Origin: Bog-756 sp963699105
GTDB lineage: Bacteria > Actinomycetota > Acidimicrobiia > Acidimicrobiales > RAAP-2
Length of the DNA: 64,000 nt
NCBI GenBank assembly: GCA_963699105.1
Contig: CAVOTI010000004.1
Coordinates: forward strand, 310,001-374,000
Direction of reading: 5' to 3'
The notes under the pieces are model-generated. The model was not told the origin of the DNA. It made no database searches and saw only the letters and a list, made by a program, of their open reading frames with translations. The translations under genes were made by a program, and so were the position numbers. The first letter of the stretch is position 1. Each line of letters begins with the position of its first letter. This document shows positions 36,220 to 43,116 of this stretch, one piece after another.

Positions 36220-38193
36220 GTGGTGAGATTAGAAGCTCGTTCACAAATCGTGGCAACGACGGATTTTGTTTCGCGCATTTCGGCGTGCTTTTTACTCGCG
36301 TCCATCGTCGTGACATCCTTCGTCATTCTGACGACAGCGGCAAAGGCAACGGCCGCGTCTCCGACGATCAATAGTCATTGGGCCGGTTTCGTCACGGAGG
36401 ACACCTCTCAACCCGATGTGAGAGGTACGTTCGGCAAGTGGGTTGTCCCTTCAGTCACATGTGGCTCTAGTGAGACTTCATCTTCCGTCACGTGGGTGGG
36501 AATCGGTGGTGCGCTGAACCCTAAAGGTAACAGTCAAGGAGAGGACGAAGCCCTTTATCAGGTTGGCACGGGCTCAAACTGCATCAACGGAACGCAGCAG
36601 TACCTTGCATGGGTCGAAGACACGGGCCTACCGCATGGCTTCGATTCAGTCTTCGACTTTGACCAGGATCCGCACGTCGTGGTGCTGGGCTGTCAGACAA
36701 ACATCAAATGCTCCGATGCTCTATCAGTGGAGCCAGGAGATACGATTGCGGCTGCAGTAGTTGACCATAGCGTCTATACACGGTGGACCATCTCTGACGA
36801 AAGACGCGGCAGAGCTCTTTGGTCGCACACCAAAACATGGCTCACACATGCGCATAGGCACAGTGGCGAATGCATCGAAGAGGACCCCCAGCTCTCCAAC
36901 GGAAGCTTCGGCGCGATGTCAGATTTTGGGTCCGTTACCTTTTCAAGTTGTCAGGTTTCGGATCCATCGGGGAAGGTGTGGGCGGTGTCTGGCTCGCATC
37001 TACCAAAGGGCTGGACAACCGTCAGCTACGCAGTCGGCAATGGCACCATGCTCGTGGCGAACCCCAACGAGAATCCTCTGAGGGTCACGTGGATCGGATG
37101 GTCGCCTCCCACTGCTCTGACCTCAGCAGGGCTGGAGCTCACGAGCATTTCTTGCGTTTCGTCGAAATTCTGCATGGCCGTCGGTGACACGTACGGCCCC
37201 AACGCTGCGAATGACACAACGCCCAGCTATGCCGCCTACACCTGGGACGGTTCCAGTTGGTCGCAAGCACCGTACATCGGCTTGGCGTTGCCGAGTGGAT
37301 TGAGCTCGGAGGGTTGGTTTACTTCCGTATCGTGTGTGTCTAGCTCGATGTGCCTGGCTTCTTATCTCGGCATGCCGCCGCTCAACTCCAGTGACATTGG
37401 CGAAAATGTTTATGGAGCGGTCGAGTGGAACGGGTCCGCCTGGGAAGATACCGGGTTTCAGTACACGCAAGATCAGTTGAACGGACTCGACTGCGTCACC
37501 CGGCACTGGTGCATGGCGGTAATCGACCCTGGCCAGGACGTCGCTGGAAGTGGCCAGGCGATGTCGGCAGTTTGGAATGGAAAGATTTGGACGACCGAAA
37601 GAATCGGCAGTCTCGATGTCCCAGGATTTACGACCTTTGCTTTGTCGTGTCCGACGGATTCCTTTTGTATGACAACCACAAACGCCTATGGAGAAATAAT
37701 GGACTCCGCCGACTCGCCAACCCAGGAAAACTCAAGTTACGAGTGGAACGGTTCCACATGGAACGAAGTCTCCTGGCCCACACAAGCTGTCGGGGTCGAC
37801 TCGTTGTCATGTGCGACCTCAACCTTCTGTATCCAGCTTGCAACGCCAAACGAAGGCACGTCTGGATATAAAGGCGGCGACGTGCAATTCAACTGGAACG
37901 GAAAGGAATGGTCTAAGAACCTGACGCCGTTACCGGGCCAGTTGGCGTCGTCCGCCCTGTCTTGTGTCTCAAGTTCACTCTGCGTCGCCGTAGGCGGTGA
38001 AACGAACGGTCCTCCGATCCTGCCTGAAGGATCAGGACCGCCGGTCGCCGACTTCTGGGACGGAGAGAGCTGGCATCAAATGCAGTGGCCTTCTGTCGCC
38101 TCAGGCGCCGCTCTGGCCGATGTCTCGTGCGGCAGCTCTGGAGAGTGCGGCACGGTTGGGTCTGTCGCATCCATTTCCCGCCTCGAACCCTGA
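36220..38193 (+). CDS. Secreted G1-type glutamic peptidase (eqolisin-like) with repeat domain
   Basis: GTG 36220 gives 657 residues. A signal or anchor segment (ISACFLLASIVVTSFVILTT) is followed by a peptidase G1 domain, about residues 47-245. Visible motifs are SPTINSHWAGFVTE, FGKWVVPSVTC, VTWVGIGGALN, ALYQVGTGSNC (candidate catalytic Gln) and SGECIEEDPQL (candidate catalytic Glu). The C-terminal 400 residues contain seven segments of the type ISCVSSKFCMAVGDTYG / LSCVSSSLCVAVGGE, a Cys-paired propeller seen in Acidimicrobiia and related secreted proteins. Eqolisins are acid-active endopeptidases. It is divergent from the TIR gene, but no functional link is evident. Secretion and proteolysis are inferred from motifs. 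Confidence 0.7.
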   Translation: MVRLEARSQIVATTDFVSRISACFLLASIVVTSFVILTTAAKATAASPTINSHWAGFVTEDTSQPDVRGTFGKWVVPSVTCGSSETSSSVTWVGIGGALNPKGNSQGEDEALYQVGTGSNCINGTQQYLAWVEDTGLPHGFDSVFDFDQDPHVVVLGCQTNIKCSDALSVEPGDTIAAAVVDHSVYTRWTISDERRGRALWSHTKTWLTHAHRHSGECIEEDPQLSNGSFGAMSDFGSVTFSSCQVSDPSGKVWAVSGSHLPKGWTTVSYAVGNGTMLVANPNENPLRVTWIGWSPPTALTSAGLELTSISCVSSKFCMAVGDTYGPNAANDTTPSYAAYTWDGSSWSQAPYIGLALPSGLSSEGWFTSVSCVSSSMCLASYLGMPPLNSSDIGENVYGAVEWNGSAWEDTGFQYTQDQLNGLDCVTRHWCMAVIDPGQDVAGSGQAMSAVWNGKIWTTERIGSLDVPGFTTFALSCPTDSFCMTTTNAYGEIMDSADSPTQENSSYEWNGSTWNEVSWPTQAVGVDSLSCATSTFCIQLATPNEGTSGYKGGDVQFNWNGKEWSKNLTPLPGQLASSALSCVSSSLCVAVGGETNGPPILPEGSGPPVADFWDGESWHQMQWPSVASGAALADVSCGSSGECGTVGSVASISRLEP

Positions 38194-38291
38194 CCATCCG
38201 GTTTGGGCAAGGTGGGAAAACGGGCCGATGACCCTGCGGACGCGCGACCAGTGATTTGAGCGTCGAACTGCACTCGTGTGAGCTCTTGTTC

Positions 38292-38310
38292 CTCAGCTTC
38301 GGAGGCTGAG
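38292..38310. repeat. Hairpin CTCAGC-TTCGGAG-GCTGAG
   Basis: A perfect stem and the likely family consensus loop, 98 bases after the peptidase gene and 20 bases from the split toxin gene. Confidence 0.65.
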
Positions 38311-38330
38311 ATGTCTCGGGATGATAAGTG

Positions 38331-38470
38331 TCAGCCCTCTGGATCGTCGTCGATCAGATCGAAATAGTCATCGTCCACTATGAAGTCTAGGATCTCGATA
38401 TGGCTACTCACTCTCGCAGCGAAGAAACCCATGGCGGGGAAGAAGGTGCTGATGTCGCCACCGGCTGAAT
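38331..38470 (-). pseudogene. 3' part of toxin gene cut by IS21
   Basis: The frame enters from the IS21 left end and reads SAGGDISTFFPAMGFFAARV, then SSHIEILDFIVDDDYFDLID and a stop at 38331. It matches in strand, frame type and character the 5' piece at 40613-40848 on the other side of IS21. The two pieces together give one protein of about 120 residues. This piece has no start of its own and is dead unless IS21 excises. Confidence 0.65.
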
Positions 38471-38577
38471 ACTGACCCCTTATCACCGCCCGCAAATTGA
38501 CCCCCCTTCCCGGTGGTCCACCACTGAGTGTGCTGGATCACGAACCCTGGCTGGATCGCCAGCCGGGGAGGAAGGAC

Positions 38578-39786
38578 ATGATCAACGTGGACGACTGGGC
38601 CGAGATCCGCCGGCTGTACTTCGCCGAGCGGCTGGGCATCAAGACCATCGCCAGGCAGCTGGGCGTGGCGAGGAACACCGTGAGGACGGCGGTGCGGGGA
38701 TCCGCCCCGCCGGACTACAAACGAGCATCCAAGGGCTCGTTGGTGGACGCCGTCGAGAACCAGGTCTGTGAGCTGCTCCGGGACTGCCCGACGATGCCGG
38801 CGACGGTGATCGCCGAGCGCATCGAGTGGGAACACGGCATCACCATCCTGCGGGACCGGGTGGCCGAGCTCCGGCCTTTGTTCCGACCGCCCGATCCCTG
38901 CCAACGCACCCACTACGTGCCTGGCGAGCTGGTCCAGTTCGACCTGTGGCAGCCGGACTACGAGATCCCCCTTGGGTTCGGCCAGACCGACAAGCTCTGG
39001 GTGGTCACGGCGGTCAGCGGCTACTCCCGGTTCATGGGCGCCCACCTGGTCCCGACCCGGGCCGGTCACGACGTGCTGGCCGGGATGCTGTCCTGCCTCC
39101 AGCAGATCGGTGGCATCCCCCGCACCGCTGTGTGGGACGGCGAGGGCTGCATCGGCCAGTGGCGTCGGGGCAAGCAGGTCTACACCGAGGAGTTCCAGCG
39201 GTTCCGGGGGACCCTCGGGATGGGCGCCCGGCTGTGCAAGCCCAACGACCCCGAGGCCAAGGGCATGAACGAGCGGGCCAACGGCTACTACGAGACCTCC
39301 TTCCTCCCCGGGAGGAGGTTCTCCGACGTTGCCGACTTCAACACCCAGCTCCACGCCTGGCTGAAGCGGGCCAACCGCCGGGTGCACGCCACCACCCGGA
39401 TGGTCCCGGCCGAGCAGATCTATGAGGACCGGGGCTCGATGAGCACGTTCCCTCCGGTCCTGCCCGACCCGGCGTTGCGCCTGGACACCCGGCTGCCCCG
39501 GGACCACTACGTCCGAGTCGACACCAACGACTACTCGGTGAACCCCCGCTTCGTGGGCCGCCGCATCGAGGTCCGGGTCGACCTCACCTCGGTGGTCGCC
39601 ACCTGTGCCGGGGTGGAGGTGGCCCGTCACCGGCGATGCCTGGCCAAGCACCAGAGCATCCTGGACGCCACCCACGCCATGACGCTGCGGATGATGCGGG
39701 CCGAGGAGGTCCCGGTCCCAGCGCTCGAGACCCTCGTCGAAGAGCGGGACCTGGCCGACTACGACAAAGCGCTGGGAGTGGCGTGA
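38578..39786 (+). CDS. istA: IS21 transposase IstA
   Basis: A 402-residue protein from ATG 38578 (MINVDDWAEIRRLYFAERLG) behind GGGGAGGAAGG. An N-terminal HTH (GIKTIARQLGVARNTVRTAV) is followed by the DDE integrase core (PGELVQFDLWQPDYEIPLGF with the first Asp, RTAVWDGEGCIG with the second, PEAKGMNERANGYYETSFLP with the Glu). A C-terminal Mu-type barrel (DTNDYSVNPRFVGRRIEVRV) completes it. It cuts and joins the IS21 ends. The frame is intact and the stop overlaps istB (TGATG), so the element may still be active. Confidence 0.9.
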   Translation: MINVDDWAEIRRLYFAERLGIKTIARQLGVARNTVRTAVRGSAPPDYKRASKGSLVDAVENQVCELLRDCPTMPATVIAERIEWEHGITILRDRVAELRPLFRPPDPCQRTHYVPGELVQFDLWQPDYEIPLGFGQTDKLWVVTAVSGYSRFMGAHLVPTRAGHDVLAGMLSCLQQIGGIPRTAVWDGEGCIGQWRRGKQVYTEEFQRFRGTLGMGARLCKPNDPEAKGMNERANGYYETSFLPGRRFSDVADFNTQLHAWLKRANRRVHATTRMVPAEQIYEDRGSMSTFPPVLPDPALRLDTRLPRDHYVRVDTNDYSVNPRFVGRRIEVRVDLTSVVATCAGVEVARHRRCLAKHQSILDATHAMTLRMMRAEEVPVPALETLVEERDLADYDKALGVA

Positions 39787-40562
39787 TGGCCACCAAGTCC
39801 AAGCCGGCGAGCGACCTCGCCTACCTGTGCCGGGCGCTCAAGGCCCCGTCCCTGGCCCAGGCCTATGAGCGCCTGGCCAACCGGGCCCGCACCGAGAGCT
39901 GGACCCACGAGGAGTTCCTGGCCGCCTGCCTCGAGCGGGAGGTGGCCGCCCGCCAGTCCAACGGCGGGGAGATCCGCATCCGGGCCGCCCGGCTCCCGGC
40001 CCGCAAGACCCTGGAGGAGTTCGACTTCGACCACCAACGGAGTCTGAAGCGGGACGTGATCGCCCACCTCGGGGCCCTCGACTTCGTCGAGGCCAAGGAG
40101 AACGTCATCTTCCTAGGACCGCCGGGGACCGGGAAGACGCACCTGGCCATCGGCCTGTCCATCCGGGCCTGCCAGGCCGGACACCGGGTCCTGTTCGCCA
40201 CCGCGGCCGAATGGGTGGACCGCCTCGGCCAGGCCCACGACGCCGGCAAGCTCCACGAGGAGCTCACCCGACTCGGTCGCTATCCGCTGATCGTCATCGA
40301 CGAGGTTGGCTACATCCCCTTCGACGCCCAGGCGGCCAACCTCTTCTTCCAGCTGGTGTCCTCCCGTTACGAGCGGGCCAGTGTCATTGTCACCTCCAAC
40401 AAGCCCTTCGGTCGCTGGGGTGAGGTGTTCGGTGACGCCGTCGTGGCTGCCGCCATGATCGACCGGCTGGTCCACCACGCCGAGGTCGTCTCCATGAAGG
40501 GCGACAGCTACCGATTGAAGGACCGAGACCTCGGGAGGGTGCCTACTGACGACGCTGCGTGA
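39786..40562 (+). CDS. istB: IS21 helper ATPase IstB
   Basis: A 258-residue AAA+ ATPase related to DnaC. Walker A is IFLGPPGTGKTHLAIGLSIR, Walker B is PLIVIDEVGYIPFDAQAANL, and the sensor/Arg-finger region is SVIVTSNKPFGRWGEVFGD. Its start overlaps the istA stop by one base, giving translational coupling. IstB selects target DNA and stimulates IstA strand transfer. The length is normal and the frame intact. Confidence 0.9.
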   Translation: MATKSKPASDLAYLCRALKAPSLAQAYERLANRARTESWTHEEFLAACLEREVAARQSNGGEIRIRAARLPARKTLEEFDFDHQRSLKRDVIAHLGALDFVEAKENVIFLGPPGTGKTHLAIGLSIRACQAGHRVLFATAAEWVDRLGQAHDAGKLHEELTRLGRYPLIVIDEVGYIPFDAQAANLFFQLVSSRYERASVIVTSNKPFGRWGEVFGDAVVAAAMIDRLVHHAEVVSMKGDSYRLKDRDLGRVPTDDAA

Positions 40563-40612
40563 CGGTGGCCCCGGGCGGGGGGTCAATTTTCAACCGGTGG
40601 CAGGGGGTCAGC

Positions 40613-40848
40613 TTTGGAGCGGTGTTGACAGCTGACACGTAATATCCGACCGGTGACCCCTCTGCTTCCCGGAGGGCATCGTCGAAGCAACGTGAAAAAT
40701 ACTCCTTAGCTGCGGCGAGTGGCCCAACTTCGAAGTGCCTCAAGGACGGCGTACCATCTGCAGAACCGCCAGCCGGATAGAGCTCTTTCGCCTTGGTCCA
40801 AACGAGATCGGCGACCGTCACCTCAATGGGCAGGTCACTCCAGGACAT
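40613..40848 (-). pseudogene. 5' part of Panacea-associated toxin gene, cut by IS21
   Basis: Reads MSWSDLPIEVTVADLVWTKA, then RHFEVGPLAAAKEYFSRCFD and GSPVGYYVSAVNTA before entering the IS21 right end. It starts 8 bases after the stop of the Panacea antitoxin gene, so the two formed one operon. The missing C-terminus lies at 38331-38470. Panacea-domain antitoxins neutralise diverse toxins encoded next to them. This toxin family is not one I can name. Interruption leaves the antitoxin alone. Confidence 0.65.
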
Positions 40849-40856
40849 GGGGCAGG

Positions 40857-41411
40857 TCAGGCAGGGCTGTGAAGAGATGCGGCTAGTTCTTTTGCGCGCA
40901 GCCGAGCCGCTTCACTCATGACTGCTCGGTTTGGAAGATACGCGGTCGAGAGAGGAATATCCTCATTTTCTTGCACCATCTTCCAACCCACCTCATCATG
41001 CGACATGTCCGACACCTGGGCTGCCGTCTTGCCCTTAAGAGCAACTACGACCTCGTCTACGCTTGCCCTCTCGGTATCTGAGAGGGCTTCCGAGCGTACC
41101 TTCCGCAGCGGAACGAGGCGGTGCAGTGGTCGGCCGAAGTAGCTGTCTGTTCGGAGCTCAGCATCGCCCCTGTCGATCAAGGCTTTCCGAATCGGCTTGA
41201 GTTGTCGCGGAGCGGGTCCACGCTCAAGCTTTTGGTAAGCAGCTCCAGTAATGGGCACGCCGTGCGATCGGATGTGTGAGAACTCGGCGAAATAGAGCAC
41301 CTTATTGAGCTTTGTCGCTCCGCCTGCGGGGTCGTCGAGAAGACGATCGGCGATGTAGAGGATCAGCTCGCCTAGCTTGTCCTCGTCAGGGTGGTCCCAC
41401 AATTCCAGCAC
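40857..41411 (-). CDS. Panacea/SocA-domain (DUF4065) antitoxin
   Basis: A 184-residue protein. TKLNKVLYFAEFSHIRSHGV followed by PITGAAYQKLERGPAPRQL (residues about 33-71) is the signature of the SocA/Panacea domain. The C-terminal region (LSDTERASVDEVVVALKGKT, DMSHDEVGWKMVQ) continues the family pattern. The GTG start at 41411 has little ribosome-site space; a leaderless transcript from -10 TATGTA and -35 TTGCCC is possible. A LexA-type box lies upstream. It normally neutralises the downstream toxin, whose gene is here split by IS21. Confidence 0.8.
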   Translation of the reverse strand: MLELWDHPDEDKLGELILYIADRLLDDPAGGATKLNKVLYFAEFSHIRSHGVPITGAAYQKLERGPAPRQLKPIRKALIDRGDAELRTDSYFGRPLHRLVPLRKVRSEALSDTERASVDEVVVALKGKTAAQVSDMSHDEVGWKMVQENEDIPLSTAYLPNRAVMSEAARLRAKELAASLHSPA

Positions 41412-41453
41412 CCTTTACATATCTTTCCACAATCGTTGAGGGCAACACGCTAC

Positions 41454-41467
41454 CGAACATATGTTCG
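41454..41467. promoter_or_regulatory. LexA/SOS-type box
   Basis: CGAACATATGTTCG is a perfect 14-bp palindrome matching the Gram-positive/actinobacterial SOS box CGAAC-N4-GTTCG. It lies about 43 bases upstream of the antitoxin start, next to the likely -35. This implies repression of the toxin-antitoxin operon by LexA and induction by DNA damage. Confidence 0.7.
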
Positions 41468-41575
41468 TAAGTCAAGTTTGCGTGAGTCCTGGGTGGCAGG
41501 GGCGAGAGCCGCACTCTGTTTCGATGGTGGGCACTCGAAATCCTCAGCAACGTCAGGTTACGCATTCGCTGCCAG

Positions 41576-41590
41576 CAGCTTCGCACGCTG
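41576..41590. repeat. Degenerate hairpin CAGC-TTCGCAC-GCTG
   Basis: A 4-bp core stem with a 7-base TTCG-type loop, followed by AGAATC like other family members. The left arm has lost the outer CT. Confidence 0.45.
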
Positions 41591-41686
41591 AGAATCTGCT
41601 GAACCAGTTGCCACGACCAGGGACGGGTGGCTGGCCCCTCTGCCAGGGCCCTGAGGTTGTTCAACGACAGGGAGCGCAGCGCTATG

Positions 41687-41703
41687 GGCTGAGATCGGTC
41701 TGG
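41687..41703. repeat. Degenerate hairpin CAGC-N7-GCTGAG
   Basis: Core stem of 4 bp with the loop GCTATGG. The right arm is complete and the left arm's outer bases are changed (CGCAGC). It lies 50 bases from the IS630 end. Confidence 0.4.
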
Positions 41704-41753
41704 CAGGCGATGTCCTAGAGTGCTGAGCCCAACCGAAGAAACAGATGGGGACT

Positions 41754-42923
41754 TAAAGAGGTTCGCCTAATACCCCGCTAGCGCCCGGTGGAGTGGAATA
41801 ATTGGTGCATGCCCACCTCCACGTCCCCAGCTGGTGCCGCGAGCACCAACAAGGCATCACCCCGAGTCCGTCCACGCCGGGATTTCGAGGCCATGGAGGC
41901 CGCCCGGATGCGGGCTGCCGACCTGTTCGCCAAGGGGGTCTCCCAGGCCGACATCGGTCGTGAGCTCGGGGTCTCCCACCAGACGGTCTCTGACTGGCAC
42001 AAGCAGTGGTTGGTCGGCGGGAAACAGGCGCTGAAGCGCACCGGAGCAGCCGGGTCGTCCCCGCAAGGTGACCGATGCCGACCTGGCCAAGGTGGAACGT
42101 GCCCTCGAAAAGGGCCCAAAGGCCAATGGCTATCCCACCGATCTGTGGACCCTGGCCCGGGTGGCCGAGGTGATCGAGAAGACCACCGGGGTCACGTACC
42201 ACCCCGGGCATGTCTGGAAGGTGCTCCGCCGGATGGGCTGGAGCCGGCAACGGCCGGCCCGCAAGGCCGCAGAGCGGGACGACGAGGCGATCGAGCAGTG
42301 GGTCAACGACCGCTGGCCCAGGGTAAAAAAAACGCCCGGGCCAGGAACGCCTGGATCGTCTTCCAGGACGAGAGCGGGTTCAGCCTCCTCCCCTCGGTGA
42401 GGTCCACCTGGGCACCGAAGGGGCAGACCCCGGTCCTCACCCACCACTTCAACTGGAAGCGCCTGTCGATGTCGGCCGCCCTCTGCTTCCGGCCCGACGG
42501 CACCGAGGCATCCCTCGTGTTCGGCATGCAACCTGGTGCCTACAACGACGAATCGATCATGGAGTTCCTCTGCGAGCTCCACCGTCACCTGGACGGCGAC
42601 AAGGTCACCCTCATCTGGGACGGACTTCCCTCCCACCGCAGCCGGGCCATGCAGGCCTTCATCAGAAAGCAGCGGAAATGGCTGGTGGTCGAACGGCTCC
42701 CGGCCTACGCCCCAGACCTCAATCCGGTCGAACAGGTCTGGGGCAACCTGAAGGGCACCGAGCTTGGCCAACCTCTGCCTGGACACCATCGGCGAGGCCG
42801 AGGAGATCGTCGACCGGGGCCTCTGCCGCATCGGCAACGAGACCAGATTGGCCTTCGCATTCCTCCGCCACTGCGGGCTCACGCTATGAACCAGGTCCGC
42901 GCGGTATTACGCGAAGGTCTTTA
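41754..42923 (+). mobile_element. IS630-family insertion sequence
   Basis: 1,170 bp bounded by imperfect 25-bp terminal inverted repeats, 41754-41778 and 42899-42923 (shared core TAAAGA..TTCGC.TAATACC.CGC). Both ends begin or finish at TA, the target of the IS630/Tc1-mariner group. It contains a single transposase gene with frame changes. Confidence 0.8.
41809..42889 (+). pseudogene. IS630-family transposase, three frame changes
   Basis: ATG 41809. The N-terminal HTH is intact (ADLFAKGVSQADIGRELGVS, HQTVSDWHKQWLVGGKQAL). A middle segment in the second frame (VTDADLAKVERALEKGPKAN, VIEKTTGVTYHPGHVWKVLR) follows an extra T near 42055. The DDE domain (AWIVFQDESGFSLLPSVRST, VTLIWDGLPSHRSRAM, LPAYAPDLNPVEQVWGNLK) resumes the first frame at an eight-A run (42330-42337). 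The tail after 42764 needs one G removed to give ELANLCLDTIGEAEEIVDRG. The A-run could be a genuine -1 slippery site, known in several IS families. The other two changes look like indels. Confidence 0.8.
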
Positions 42924-43116
42924 GACCCGAGCAATGACCTGAACATCGAAATGCGTCGCAGTGGACCCCACAGGGTCCGCCCGACCGAAGGGGGCCGACT
43001 GGTAACAGCCCCCGGATGAGCTCGCCTTTCATTTGACGGGCGGTTCGCCCGCTGATAGTTCTGAGACTCTGACCGGCGGCAGCGGACTGTCGGTGGCGGG
43101 AGGTGGGGCGGTGCGG

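Larger units (their letters stand above)
38471..40612 (+). mobile_element. IS21-family insertion sequence
   Basis: About 2.14 kb with istA and istB overlapping. The ends carry inverted CTGACCCC / GGGGTCAG blocks (38472-38479 and 40604-40611). A second inner inverted block, ATTGACCCCCC, lies at 38497-38507 facing GGGGGGTCAAT at 40576-40586, as expected for the multiple end repeats of IS21. It sits inside the toxin gene of a Panacea-type pair. A clear target duplication was not seen. Confidence 0.8.
41412..41753. other. Intergenic: antitoxin promoter and two hairpin relatives
   Basis: Contains the LexA-type box (41454-41467) and degenerate hairpins at 41576-41590 and 41687-41703. No gene is supported. 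It ends at the IS630 left inverted repeat. Confidence 0.5.

Noticed and set aside
38404..39675. Long minus-strand open frame (423 codons) antisense to istA
   Set aside because: It is a GC-rich shadow of the intact IstA gene; low-complexity Gly/Val/His/Pro content and no domain.
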